A stretch of 64,000 nucleotides of DNA, taken from positions 1 to 64,000 of the forward strand of contig NZ_CP101158.1 of NCBI RefSeq assembly GCF_024298845.1. Direction: 5' to 3'. The stretch comes from Natronosalvus amylolyticus (GTDB lineage Archaea > Halobacteriota > Halobacteria > Halobacteriales > Natrialbaceae). A model generated the notes under the pieces. That model saw only the letters and a list, made by a program, of their open reading frames with translations, was not told where the DNA came from and ran no database searches. A program made the position numbers and the translations under genes. The number at the start of each line of letters is the position of its first letter. Position 1 is the first letter of the stretch. Of the stretch, positions 25,716-33,776 are shown piece by piece.

Positions 25716-26275
25716 ACGTAATCCTCCAGCTTTGGCGTCGTATCCGGAACGCGTTCGTCGCGTTGCTCGCCACAGCGCTCGCACTGTGGAACGCCGTCGT
25801 GGATTTTGAACCGCGTGCAGCCACACTGCTCGCACTGGTCGCCATCCACGTCCGACGTCCGATCATGGGCGAGATCGTCGCGAATCCGAATCGTTCCTGG
25901 CGTGAACGGGCTTCGAAGCCCAGCGGTTACCCGCATCGAACAGCCGTGTTTGGCGATTTCGTGAACCACGGCATCAGGAATCGATATCGAAGGCAGTGGT
26001 CGGAACGGGATGGAAAGCGGCTCGAGTACCACTTCGTAACACGGTCGAGGGTCGCCGCCGTCAAAGGCTATCTCGCCCGCCTGGTGGATTGCAGCCGGTC
26101 GGAACGAGTACTGCTTGAGTTGCACGCATTCGCCCGTGTGCGTCCACTCCTCGCCCCGACGCGTGACCGTGAGTGCGTCCGAACCAGGGTAGTTCGCGCT
26201 CGGTTCGGCGTCGTAGGCCACACACGGCAGCGTGTTGATCGAATCGCGAACGTCGGCGGCTTTATCGGAGTTCAT
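25712..26275 (-). CDS. protein with C-terminal zinc ribbon
   Basis: A 187-residue protein. The C-terminal 40 residues contain QCEQCGCTRF and PQCERCGEQ, a classic two-pair zinc ribbon; the first 140 residues are unknown. ATG at 26275 overlaps the upstream stop. May bind nucleic acid. Confidence 0.65.
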   Translation of the reverse strand: MNSDKAADVRDSINTLPCVAYDAEPSANYPGSDALTVTRRGEEWTHTGECVQLKQYSFRPAAIHQAGEIAFDGGDPRPCYEVVLEPLSIPFRPLPSISIPDAVVHEIAKHGCSMRVTAGLRSPFTPGTIRIRDDLAHDRTSDVDGDQCEQCGCTRFKIHDGVPQCERCGEQRDERVPDTTPKLEDYV

Positions 26276-26763
26276 AGCTTCCCCCGCTCGCGAAGATCGA
26301 GGCCCTCTGCAAGTCGGTTGGTCTTCCGGAGTGCCGACTCTCGCATCGATTCGCCGTACCCCCTCCGATTCGACCACGAGCGTTCATCCCAACAAAACCA
26401 GCCATCGTCGGGATAGCAATCGACGATGTACGTGTTGCAATACCCTTTCGGGAAGGACTCGACGCCCGGAGCGTGAACGTAGCCCCGATAGTAGGTTTCC
26501 CACTCACTGTACCTGGAAGGCCCTCGAGTGAGTCGACCGTGTTCGAAGTACTCGGTGATCCGAACCAGCAAGCAGGTGAGCCCGCGTTCGGTCCACCGGT
26601 CCTCGAGTACGAAATCGAGGATACGGTTACGGTTCTCCCGGCTTCGAAAGCTAAAGCCTCGGATGGAACCGCTATCATCCCACGTTCCCGTTTTGGCGTC
26701 AGTCGTCGGTGGCGTGAACGTGGCATCTTCGAACACTGAGTCATCGATCTCACTCTGAGACAC
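26272..26763 (-). CDS. hypothetical aromatic-rich protein
   Basis: A 163-residue protein unusually rich in Trp, Tyr and Arg, with YCNTYIVDCYPDDGWFCWDE in the centre, where Cys residues might form a metal site. The GTG at 26763 is chosen because GGAGGTGAG sits four bases upstream; it overlaps the end of the upstream gene by 14 bases. No family recognised. Confidence 0.55.
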   Translation of the reverse strand: MSQSEIDDSVFEDATFTPPTTDAKTGTWDDSGSIRGFSFRSRENRNRILDFVLEDRWTERGLTCLLVRITEYFEHGRLTRGPSRYSEWETYYRGYVHAPGVESFPKGYCNTYIVDCYPDDGWFCWDERSWSNRRGYGESMRESALRKTNRLAEGLDLRERGKL

Positions 26764-27196
26764 GATACTCACCTCCGCGACTGTGCGTTGGGTGAAACGG
26801 CCCCAGTGGCGTGAATTTCTCGAGAAAACTCGAGCGTCGGATGTAGTTCCCAGCGCCGTCGTGATCGGTGAACAGCCGAGCTGTATCTGCGTGTTCGTAA
26901 CACCCGATGCAGGGTTCGAACAGTGCGAAGTCGTCGTCACTGAGTTTCTCGAGATTCAGGAATCGGACAACCTTTTCGTTGGCCCGCTCGTCGCTTTCGT
27001 CGAAGATATCGCCCCACGTCCGATCAGGAATATCCGTGATGATGACCCACGACCACTCGTCGACGTCGTAGCGACAGACAGTTCCCATCGTCGCGCCGTT
27101 CTCGAGTTTGGGATTCCGAACTGCTCGCATCTCCTCGAGCGGCAGGTGCGTGCGAACGCCCGCTTCGAGCATTCGCTCGATGGGTGTGGCGCTCAC
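26750..27196 (-). CDS. hypothetical protein
   Basis: A 148-residue acidic protein. GTG start at 27196 in the shared junction sequence. A Cys pair (PCIGCYEHAD) occurs near residue 95. Otherwise no recognisable motif. Part of the long coupled run. Confidence 0.6.
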   Translation of the reverse strand: MSATPIERMLEAGVRTHLPLEEMRAVRNPKLENGATMGTVCRYDVDEWSWVIITDIPDRTWGDIFDESDERANEKVVRFLNLEKLSDDDFALFEPCIGCYEHADTARLFTDHDGAGNYIRRSSFLEKFTPLGPFHPTHSRGGEYRVSE

Positions 27197-27387
27197 CGTC
27201 GATCACCGCCTGGATACTTGAGATCGGCCCCACAGCCCGGACACTCGTAAACCGCCTTTCGGTGGGCCTCGAGTGAGGTTTCAGAGCGCCAAGTCTGACA
27301 GCCACAGTCGTCACAGCAATATCGGATAGCGACCGGCTCGCTATCGGATGTGACCGGCCCGGTTTCGGAGATACAACAATCACTCAT
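27193..27387 (-). CDS. small zinc-finger protein
   Basis: A 64-residue protein with YCCDDCGCQTW, a His, and YECPGCGAD, consistent with a C2H2- or C4-like zinc site. ATG at 27387 overlaps the upstream stop (ATGA). Ends in GDRR. Confidence 0.65.
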   Translation of the reverse strand: MSDCCISETGPVTSDSEPVAIRYCCDDCGCQTWRSETSLEAHRKAVYECPGCGADLKYPGGDRR

Positions 27388-27769
27388 CGAACGCACCTCG
27401 TTCGTATCGAAACGATGCTAACTCCGCTGCTATAAGCGCCTCGAGATACGTCTCGCCTGCAATCGAGCAGGTTTTGAGGGCATCCTCGAGCGCGTCATCC
27501 ACGTTCTCATTGATTTCGTGAGCGTACCCCGGCTTCGGTGGCACGTCGTCTCGAGTGAGTCGATCAGGGTGACGTTCGACGATAGCGATGATCTGCTCGC
27601 GATCGATCGACTCGAGAGACCCACCCCTATCGATATGTAATCGCTCGTTTTCAGCCCCTTCGCTCGAGGTATCGGCGATTCGACCGGTTTCATGGTCGCC
27701 ATTATTTTGAGAGCGATACTCGACGACCGTCCCCAACTCGAGGCGTTTCGATTGTGGTTCAGTTGCCAT
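27380..27769 (-). CDS. hypothetical protein
   Basis: A 129-residue acidic protein. The N-terminal half looks like a small beta-barrel (ELGTVVEYRSQNNG...TGRIAD) and the C-terminal half is helical. Ends in FDE, as does the 28216 protein, because of a shared stop/start overlap. No family recognised. Confidence 0.6.
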   Translation of the reverse strand: MATEPQSKRLELGTVVEYRSQNNGDHETGRIADTSSEGAENERLHIDRGGSLESIDREQIIAIVERHPDRLTRDDVPPKPGYAHEINENVDDALEDALKTCSIAGETYLEALIAAELASFRYERGAFDE

Positions 27770-28223
27770 CGTAGGCCCTCCAGGCGTCTTGTAGTTCGTT
27801 CAGGTGGGAACGCTGATTCTCGGTGAGCCCGTGGCGTCGAACCTCGCGAGCGCCGTTCGTCTCCGGGTGTTCGTGCAGCCATTTACGCCGATTTTTCTCG
27901 AGCAGTTCGACTGCCAGATAGAACACCGGCCCAGAGTACTGTTCCTCGAGCCTTTCGGCGTGTTCGTCCGTGATCCGTCGTGGCGTCTCGTAGGTCGTAT
28001 CCAGTGAGCGAAGCGTCCGGTCGACTCGAGAGATGGTCTGAGACAGGTCACTCGAGAGCGACGTGAGCGCGTCGTGAGTCTGCCGGAGAGCCGTCGCAGG
28101 TAGTGGCGTCGATTGCAAACCACAGGCAGTCGAGACGGCTCCTGCCGTCGTCGCGTTGAGTTTAGCTACCTCCGCTTCGATGGACTCGAGTGTCTGTTTG
28201 TCGACGACCTGTTGGTCACTCAT
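27759..28223 (-). CDS. helical protein with coiled-coil character
   Basis: A 154-residue protein. Residues 1-75 are heptad-like helices (KQTLESIEAEVAKLNATT, LTSLSSDLSQTISRVDRTL). The C-terminal part is basic (LLEKNRRKWLHEHPET). Start 28223 overlaps the upstream gene by 8 bases. Possibly a DNA-associated structural protein; unconfirmed. Confidence 0.6.
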   Translation of the reverse strand: MSDQQVVDKQTLESIEAEVAKLNATTAGAVSTACGLQSTPLPATALRQTHDALTSLSSDLSQTISRVDRTLRSLDTTYETPRRITDEHAERLEEQYSGPVFYLAVELLEKNRRKWLHEHPETNGAREVRRHGLTENQRSHLNELQDAWRAYDGN

Positions 28224-28452
28224 CGAAGCCACCTCGAATCGGTTCGTCGAAATGCGCCTGGCAGTTCTCACAGCCGAAATCGGAGTCGGCGTCAGTCCAA
28301 CCACGCGGGTCGTCGCTAATTTGGTATACTCGAGTCGACCGGCACTCCGGACAGCGCCGCCGTTCGTCCAGTGGCGTCGTCGAGCGGGCTTTGTGGATTG
28401 CCTCGAAATCGAAATCCTCCGGCACGAGGCTTTCAGCCCCTGATTTAGTCAT
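28216..28452 (-). CDS. zinc-ribbon protein
   Basis: A 78-residue protein with RRCPECRSTRVY and FGCENCQAHF, a clean two-pair zinc ribbon. It immediately follows the C5-methyltransferase gene with an 8-base overlap. It may be an accessory DNA-binding subunit; inferred. Confidence 0.7.
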   Translation of the reverse strand: MTKSGAESLVPEDFDFEAIHKARSTTPLDERRRCPECRSTRVYQISDDPRGWTDADSDFGCENCQAHFDEPIRGGFDE

Positions 28453-30202
28453 CCGAAACCACCTCGTCGAAATCCGGTACTGAGGCATCTGGATTCTCTG
28501 CTATCCCGCCACCAAACGTAGACAGCGACGGTGTTTCGGCCGCCAGAAGGTGTCCGGCCAGCGCTCGAGCCAAATTCACGGGCACGGCGTTGCCGATCTG
28601 TTCAGTTACGTCGGCTTTCGTTGAGCCTGCGATATCGTACTCTGCCGGGAACCCCTGTGCCTGTTTGAGTTCTCGAGGTTGCAACATTCGGTAGCGAACG
28701 TCGAGACCCCACGGGAAGCACTCAGGAACGCACAGCGCGAAGCGGTCGCGCGTCGTCGCCGTTGGGAGTGGTGTGTCGATCGGTTGGGCCTGCCCGTTGC
28801 CGTAGTACTCGATGAGATACGGTGAAGCCAGGCCAGCCGGTGATTTCGAGGCCGTGACCGTCATCAGTGGCCGCTCGAGACTTCGGGTGCGTGGTCGTTG
28901 GCCCTCGAAGCTATTGTACAGCGGGCAGAGATACGGCGACGAAAGGCCGAACGCACCGCCGCGTTCGGTGGCGATTGTCGCCATCGGTCGGTCGACGGGT
29001 TTCAGCGCCCCGCCGTGAGAGTAGTGAACGATTTTCGGCGACACCAGGTGGCCGTCGTGATTCTTCGCGGTGACAGTGTGCAACGGTCTGTTTTCTGGGT
29101 CATACAGTGCGTTGCTGTGCAGGCCGCGACGGGCACCGTTTCGAGGTTTGACCAATGCCCGTGTTTCGGGTGTTGCCAGTCCAATTGCACCGCGCGTCGA
29201 AATCGTAGGCGTCGGTGCGTCAGTACTCGAGGGCACGCCCCCAGATTGCTGTCGAAGCAAGCACGGTGACGTAAGCCCGATATCGCCAGCGCCACCAGCC
29301 ACGAGGAACGGTTCATCGATAGCTTTGGCGACGATCGGTGCGTATTCCGCAGGTACGACGCGTTCGCGAAGCTCTCGGAGTTCGTCAGGTCCGATTTCTG
29401 CTAAGGCGTCTGCCAGCGGCTCGAGACGGTCGTCACAGTGTCGCCGAATGCCTTCGGCAATCCGGGCCATCGTCGTCTGTGCAAGCGGTTGCACGCGGGC
29501 GTTCTCGAGGTCGCGCGTGAAGATTGAGCCGCCTGTATCCGACCAGTCGATAATCTCGGCAGCGCTGCGCCACTGGTGTTTGTCTGATGTTGGCTCTTCG
29601 GCGTGAGTCGGATCGGGATAAGTCGGGCGTTTCGTTTTCGAGGCCGCGACGAATAGGCGTTCGCGCGTAGTTGGATCGCCATAGTCGGCAGCACACAGCA
29701 CGCGGTGATCGACGGTGTACCCCAGTGCCTCGAGCATTCCAACCCAGCGCCGGAATATCGAGCCATCCCGTGTTGGTTTGCCGTCCTCATCGACAGGCCC
29801 CCAACTACGGAACTCTCTGACGTTCTCGACCAGGAGGTGTTTCGGGCGAGCGAGTTCGACCCACTTGAGAACCGACCAGGCGCTCGAGCGTTTCTGTTCT
29901 TTGACGGGCTTGCCGCCTCGGGCACTCGAGAAATGCGTGCAACTCGGTCCCCCTACAATCAGGTCGACCTCGCCGGGCGTGATGATATCCGGTGGGTGTA
30001 CCTCCTCGATTTTGGCGTTGTAGTGTTCGGCCCACGGGTGATTTCGCCGATGCGTTTCGATGGCCGGGTCCCAGTGGTTGATAGCGTGCAGTTCCACGTC
30101 TGTTCCGGGCTCGAGGGCTAAGTCCTCGCAGGCTCTCGCCACGCCGGTTGAGAATCCTCCTGCGCCACAAAACAAGTCGACGATGGTTAGGGAGTCGCTC
30201 AT
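28445..30202 (-). CDS. C5-cytosine DNA methyltransferase
   Basis: A 585-residue enzyme, longer than typical family members. Motif I is DLFCGAGGFSTG (about residues 9-20). The catalytic loop reads GGPSCTHFSSA, with PSC in place of the usual PPC. ENV, a RERLF segment, the motif IX region RMLQPRELKQAQGFP and the motif X region QIGNAVPVNLARAL are all present. The target-recognition region is about 270 residues and holds several units of the form RPLxTxT followed by GL(A/S)SPYL, which suggests several recognition modules. It likely marks the element's own DNA. It is coupled to both neighbours. Confidence 0.93.
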   Translation of the reverse strand: MSDSLTIVDLFCGAGGFSTGVARACEDLALEPGTDVELHAINHWDPAIETHRRNHPWAEHYNAKIEEVHPPDIITPGEVDLIVGGPSCTHFSSARGGKPVKEQKRSSAWSVLKWVELARPKHLLVENVREFRSWGPVDEDGKPTRDGSIFRRWVGMLEALGYTVDHRVLCAADYGDPTTRERLFVAASKTKRPTYPDPTHAEEPTSDKHQWRSAAEIIDWSDTGGSIFTRDLENARVQPLAQTTMARIAEGIRRHCDDRLEPLADALAEIGPDELRELRERVVPAEYAPIVAKAIDEPFLVAGGAGDIGLTSPCLLRQQSGGVPSSTDAPTPTISTRGAIGLATPETRALVKPRNGARRGLHSNALYDPENRPLHTVTAKNHDGHLVSPKIVHYSHGGALKPVDRPMATIATERGGAFGLSSPYLCPLYNSFEGQRPRTRSLERPLMTVTASKSPAGLASPYLIEYYGNGQAQPIDTPLPTATTRDRFALCVPECFPWGLDVRYRMLQPRELKQAQGFPAEYDIAGSTKADVTEQIGNAVPVNLARALAGHLLAAETPSLSTFGGGIAENPDASVPDFDEVVSDD

Positions 30203-30489
30203 TGTCCCTCCAGATTGTAGCCGTGGGCTTCGGCAAGCCCGAACAGTATCTCAGTCGCTGTCTGTTGGGTAAACTCACCGATTTTCTCGTACTGTTCAAC
30301 TTCTTCGGGTTCGCCCGTCTCGAGGCTCCGATAGCACTCTCGAGACAGTCGGTAGACCTTGAGGAGTGTCTGGTCTTCCTCGTAGCCCTTCCGGACGGCC
30401 TGTTCGACTTTGACGCCCATCTGGCGGTCGTGCCACGTTTCTTCAACGGTATCGACGTGACCGTGAACGTCTGTACTCGAGGTTGTCAT
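30199..30489 (-). CDS. hypothetical helical protein
   Basis: A 96-residue acidic, fully helical protein (EQAVRKGYEEDQTLLKVYRL). It is directly upstream of the methyltransferase with a 4-base overlap. No family recognised. Confidence 0.6.
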   Translation of the reverse strand: MTTSSTDVHGHVDTVEETWHDRQMGVKVEQAVRKGYEEDQTLLKVYRLSRECYRSLETGEPEEVEQYEKIGEFTQQTATEILFGLAEAHGYNLEGQ

Positions 30490-30731
30490 TGACTGGTCTC
30501 CGTATTTCCAGTATCCGATTCGAAACTCCGATCGGTCTGTGACTCTGTGAGTATCTCTGTTTCAGTGAAATATCCCGGATCGCATTCACGCAGACGGTAC
30601 AGGTGTTCCCCCGTATCTACGTCGACCATCCGGTTCGTAATCTTCCACTCTGACGTGTCCATTTTCTCGAGTACCTCACCGACGTCGTGCTTGTGTTCAG
30701 AACCGTCTTCCTGCGTACCATTCTCGCTCAT
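30486..30731 (-). CDS. hypothetical protein
   Basis: An 81-residue acidic soluble protein with a short central beta hairpin (WKITNRMVDVDTGEHLYRL). No Cys except one. Coupled to its neighbours by 4-base overlaps. Confidence 0.6.
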   Translation of the reverse strand: MSENGTQEDGSEHKHDVGEVLEKMDTSEWKITNRMVDVDTGEHLYRLRECDPGYFTETEILTESQTDRSFESDTGNTETSQ

Positions 30732-31165
30732 TGTCCAGCCCCCTCGAGCGTCGTTTGTTCTGGGTCGCCGTTCGCCTCGAGAATTTCAGACGGTGCGTAG
30801 AAGGCCGCACTCCCCATGATGTTCGTGAGGAACGTCCGGCGATGTTCATGCACGGTCGCCAAATCCGGGTTGCGCTTGAGGATCGGCTTATCCTGGCGAA
30901 TGCGTCCGAGAATCGCATACCAGTCTCGAGCCGCCGTATACGCAATCTTGCGGTGTTCGAACCAGTGATCGGCGTCGTCGAATACCGGACTCCCCTCGTG
31001 GGCGTCGTTATCGACGAACTTTTCGAACGGTTTGACGAGTTGCTGGCTCCCCTGCTCGATTGCCAGACACGGGATACACCGGGTGACCGTTCCGCGCCCA
31101 GACTCGAGTTCGTACGCCAGATCGGTCGTTCCGCAGTAGTCGCACTCTGGGTCGTAGTCAGACAT
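30728..31165 (-). CDS. zinc-binding protein
   Basis: A 145-residue protein with N-terminal CDYCGTTDLAYE and TRCIPCLAIE (C-x2-C pairs, one zinc site), followed by a helical domain. Resembles small zinc-ribbon proteins common in haloarchaeal viruses and plasmids. Function unknown. Confidence 0.65.
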   Translation of the reverse strand: MSDYDPECDYCGTTDLAYELESGRGTVTRCIPCLAIEQGSQQLVKPFEKFVDNDAHEGSPVFDDADHWFEHRKIAYTAARDWYAILGRIRQDKPILKRNPDLATVHEHRRTFLTNIMGSAAFYAPSEILEANGDPEQTTLEGAGQ

Positions 31166-31388
31166 TGGACGGCCCTCCGTTCGTTTCTGTTGCTGGTGTA
31201 TCGTGCCAGTCGATATTGAGCGCCCGCTTACAGCCCGGACAAAGGTACTGGGTTTTGCGCTCGCTCTCTTTGATTATGGTCCTGGGTTTCAGGTACACAC
31301 ACGACCCATTCTTGCATCGGTATCGTGGCCCTCGGTCTGGGTTGATATCGTGTGGCGTTTCCTCGAGCCCAGAGGCGTTTTCACTCAT
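31158..31388 (-). CDS. zinc-ribbon protein
   Basis: A 76-residue protein; RCKNGSCVYLKPRTI and YLCPGCKRALNI give the two Cys pairs. Starts five bases after the PCNA stop and overlaps the next gene by 8 bases. Confidence 0.65.
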   Translation of the reverse strand: MSENASGLEETPHDINPDRGPRYRCKNGSCVYLKPRTIIKESERKTQYLCPGCKRALNIDWHDTPATETNGGPSNV

Positions 31389-31393
31389 CGGAA

Positions 31394-32290
31394 TCAGTCC
31401 TTGGCGATTCGCGGGGCCAGGAACTGTGTCACCTCCGCGTATGGCCCCTCCGCAGATTCATCGTCCCGATCGCCTCTATCCGAGCGCTCGATATGCTCGA
31501 ACTCGAGAATACACGGCATCTCCTCGCCCAGATGGATGGTCACCACAGCGTTCGTGGGGATGCCCTTAACCAGATCACTCAGATAATCCAGTGAGAACAG
31601 CGAATCTCCAGCCCCGCTTTCGAGGTCGACAAGCTCGTCGTCGGTCAACTCGAGATGCACGTCGTCGGTATCGCCCGACGCCGAAATGATGAACGTCGGT
31701 TCATCGTCGTCAGGGCCGGTTACCTGGAACCGAATATGGTCGGACACCATATCGGCGGCTTTCACACCGCGCTCGAGGGCCTTCCCTTCGATTTGGATGG
31801 TCGCTGGGAGGTCCAAATCGGGAACCTCAACCTCTTTCCGAACGCTTTCGGGGTCGATCAGTGACAGTGTGTACTCCATGCCGTCGATCTCAATCTCGAG
31901 TTTCCGCGTCTCTTGATCCAACTCGAGGGTCGCCTGGTCGCCATGCTCGGCGAGACTCAGCACGTCCGTAATCCGTCCAAGGTCCAGGCCGATCAGCCCG
32001 CCCGTACTCGAGTAGTGATCGAACGCGGCTTTCGGTAGCGTGTGTTCGATGCCAGCCACCTGTGCCGGGTCGACGCCCCCGGCCTCGAAGCCCTCCATCG
32101 TGATCTGCAATCGGAGTTCGTCGAGGATTTCGGTGAACTGTTCGAAGTACGCCTCGAGTACGTCCACGGGCGCTTCGCAGTAGAAGCCACCGCGCTCGGT
32201 CGTGAGGTCGGGCTGGGTTTCGTCCGTCTTTTCTGGTTCGGTTTCGGTTTCGGTGTCCGTCTCTGTCTCGGTTTCCACAGCGCTGCTCAT
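31394..32290 (-). CDS. pcn: PCNA-type DNA sliding clamp with acidic N-terminal extension
   Basis: A 298-residue clamp, about 50 longer than usual haloarchaeal PCNA. The first 30 residues are a Glu/Thr repeat (TETETDTETETEP), then a two-domain clamp fold with EAYFEQFTEILDELRLQI, GLIGLDLGRITDVLSL and, near the end, NAVVTIHLGEEMPCILEFEH. It should encircle DNA and tether polymerase or repair enzymes. With MCM and Orc1/Cdc6 on the same element it suggests partly self-supplied replication. It lies in the long leftward run, coupled to the upstream gene. Confidence 0.9.
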   Translation of the reverse strand: MSSAVETETETDTETETEPEKTDETQPDLTTERGGFYCEAPVDVLEAYFEQFTEILDELRLQITMEGFEAGGVDPAQVAGIEHTLPKAAFDHYSSTGGLIGLDLGRITDVLSLAEHGDQATLELDQETRKLEIEIDGMEYTLSLIDPESVRKEVEVPDLDLPATIQIEGKALERGVKAADMVSDHIRFQVTGPDDDEPTFIISASGDTDDVHLELTDDELVDLESGAGDSLFSLDYLSDLVKGIPTNAVVTIHLGEEMPCILEFEHIERSDRGDRDDESAEGPYAEVTQFLAPRIAKD

Positions 32291-32583
32291 TCAATCGTCA
32301 CCTCGATTTCGTGGCCGGTGATATTCTCGAGGGTCTGGCGTGGCGATTCAAAGGGGTCGCGCCACTCATCGTTGAGGTGGTGTTCACACTGATTTTTGGC
32401 CCCTTGGGCAGTGATCGTCACCCAAATGTCGCTTTCTGGATGGTCGATAGCCGCCTCGAGCGCCTCGAACACGGCTTCGATATCGTCGACCGTGACGCTC
32501 TCTTGCTCGAGTTTCGTCTCTGCGAGTTCGAACGCTTCGGACACCAGAGCGTGAGACTCGTTTTCTTCAGTCGTCGAACTCAT
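32287..32583 (-). CDS. hypothetical protein upstream of PCNA
   Basis: A 98-residue acidic protein; helix (SEAFELAETKLEQESV) followed by a strand/helix pair. ATG 32583 overlaps the stop of the 58-residue gene upstream. Unknown family. Confidence 0.6.
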   Translation of the reverse strand: MSSTTEENESHALVSEAFELAETKLEQESVTVDDIEAVFEALEAAIDHPESDIWVTITAQGAKNQCEHHLNDEWRDPFESPRQTLENITGHEIEVTIE

Positions 32584-32756
32584 TCGATCGTCACCCCCTC
32601 GAGTGACGTTTCGCGCCAATTTTCGGGCAGCGTGACGCGCTCGAGCGCCGCGCCGTCGCTGTTGATAGTCAGCTCCCGTCGTGGGAGGGTTTCGATACTC
32701 GGTTCCGTCTCGAGGGCCGCCAGCGCTTGTGGCCACCTTGGTGTCATCGTCATCAT
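32580..32756 (-). CDS. small protein, first gene of PCNA run
   Basis: A 58-residue protein. The start at 32756 is fixed by a GCAACACTCCAAGCA box directly touching its ATG (32756-32770), the arrangement also seen at 48271. It therefore heads the transcription unit through PCNA and the C5-methyltransferase. No family recognised. Confidence 0.65.
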   Translation of the reverse strand: MMTMTPRWPQALAALETEPSIETLPRRELTINSDGAALERVTLPENWRETSLEGVTIE

Positions 32757-32770
32757 GCTTGGAGTGTTGC
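32756..32770 (-). promoter_or_regulatory. GCAACACCCCAAGCA box (one mismatch)
   Basis: Minus strand GCAACACTCCAAGCA; its last base is the A of the ATG of the gene at 32756. Confidence 0.7.
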
Positions 32771-32880
32771 GGTTGCGCCAACCGTGACGCATGAACCTGT
32801 CCGGAATCGAACCGGGAACGCGAATGCGAACGCGAACGCAGCGTGCGTACCAACGCAGGCCTGGAGTCGGTCGATGGTCG

Positions 32881-33234
32881 TCACTCGAGTTGGTCGCCGT
32901 ATTTCTCGATCAGTTCCTCGAGCGAAGTCCACTGCTCGTCGTGCTGGTCGGCCAGCTCGCGTAGCTTGATCAGTTTCTGCGTTTCCGGGCTCGTCGGTGC
33001 CTCTGATTTCGCGCGGTCGTTCAGCCCGTGGCGATTCACCCACAGCCGAATCGTTTCATCCGAGATTTCTCCATCGAAGACGTCGTTCGCGATTTCTTTT
33101 GTCGAGAGGTCCTGCTCGACGTAGAGGTACTCGAGGATACCAACGTCCTGATAGTCCCTGTCCTCGGCTGAGAGCCCGTCTTTGACGCGTTGGGCAGGCG
33201 TTTTGGTGACCGGTAGGGATTGCTGGACCGACAT
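32881..33234 (-). CDS. helix-turn-helix-like protein
   Basis: A 117-residue protein with DLSTKEIANDVFDGEISDET (about residues 43-62) matching a helix-turn-helix, followed by IRLWVNRHGLNDR and a helical tail. The stop-start junction with the tiny upstream gene is TAATG. Candidate transcription regulator for the adjacent operons. Confidence 0.68.
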   Translation of the reverse strand: MSVQQSLPVTKTPAQRVKDGLSAEDRDYQDVGILEYLYVEQDLSTKEIANDVFDGEISDETIRLWVNRHGLNDRAKSEAPTSPETQKLIKLRELADQHDEQWTSLEELIEKYGDQLE

Positions 33235-33410
33235 TAGCTGTCAACCTCGTCAGTAACCGGCTGTAGCGTCCGGTCGATTACGTCCAGATCGACGCAATTC
33301 ATCGGCCAATTGCATTCAGGGCAACGTGGGGCCGAAGGGTAGCGTCCAGGTCCGTAATTTCGCTCCTCTAGGTGTCCACACTGAGGACACTCAGACGCCC
33401 ACGAAGTCAT
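33234..33410 (-). CDS. 58-residue zinc-ribbon protein
   Basis: Reading the minus strand from the ATG at 33410 gives a 58-residue protein with CPQCGHLEE and PRCPECNWPMNC, a two-pair zinc ribbon. Its stop overlaps the next start (TAATG) and its start overlaps the previous stop (ATGA). Short but well supported by this context. Confidence 0.7.
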   Translation of the reverse strand: MTSWASECPQCGHLEERNYGPGRYPSAPRCPECNWPMNCVDLDVIDRTLQPVTDEVDS

Positions 33411-33547
33411 TTTGTCACCTCTCGGAAGGTGCCGTCACAGCCCCATTTGTGACAGTCGTCACCTGGAAGACTGCTTCGAGACTTCCAATTGCAGGTGTCA
33501 CATTTCGACCGAAAGGTGCCACCCGAACAGCACCCCTCACTCGTCAT
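33407..33547 (-). CDS. 46-residue Cys-rich protein
   Basis: From the ATG at 33547: MTSEGCCSGGTFRS, KCDTCNWKS and DDCHKWGCDGTF, seven Cys in 46 residues, fitting one or two zinc sites. Overlaps the next gene by ATGA and the upstream gene by 11 bases. Confidence 0.65.
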   Translation of the reverse strand: MTSEGCCSGGTFRSKCDTCNWKSRSSLPGDDCHKWGCDGTFREVTK

Positions 33548-33776
33548 CCTGAATCACCTCGAATTCGGCCTCGTACGGCCTGAGTGAGACGCCACCTATC
33601 GAATCCCACGGCGGGTCGAAATACGCGGTCGGGCTCGAGCCCATCACGCCCTCACGGATGCGCGTGACTGTCGCCTCGAATTTGGCTTTGATCGGCCCGC
33701 TGGTGCCGTTCTCGCGAACCCGGACGAGTACGCGGTCGCCCGTCTCGAAATCGAACTCGAGGGCGTTCTGGCTCAT
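33537..33776 (-). CDS. hypothetical protein
   Basis: A 79-residue beta-rich protein (FETGDRVLVRVRENG, KFEATVTRI), like a small barrel. ATG 33776 overlaps the upstream stop. Unknown family. Confidence 0.6.
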   Translation of the reverse strand: MSQNALEFDFETGDRVLVRVRENGTSGPIKAKFEATVTRIREGVMGSSPTAYFDPPWDSIGGVSLRPYEAEFEVIQDDE

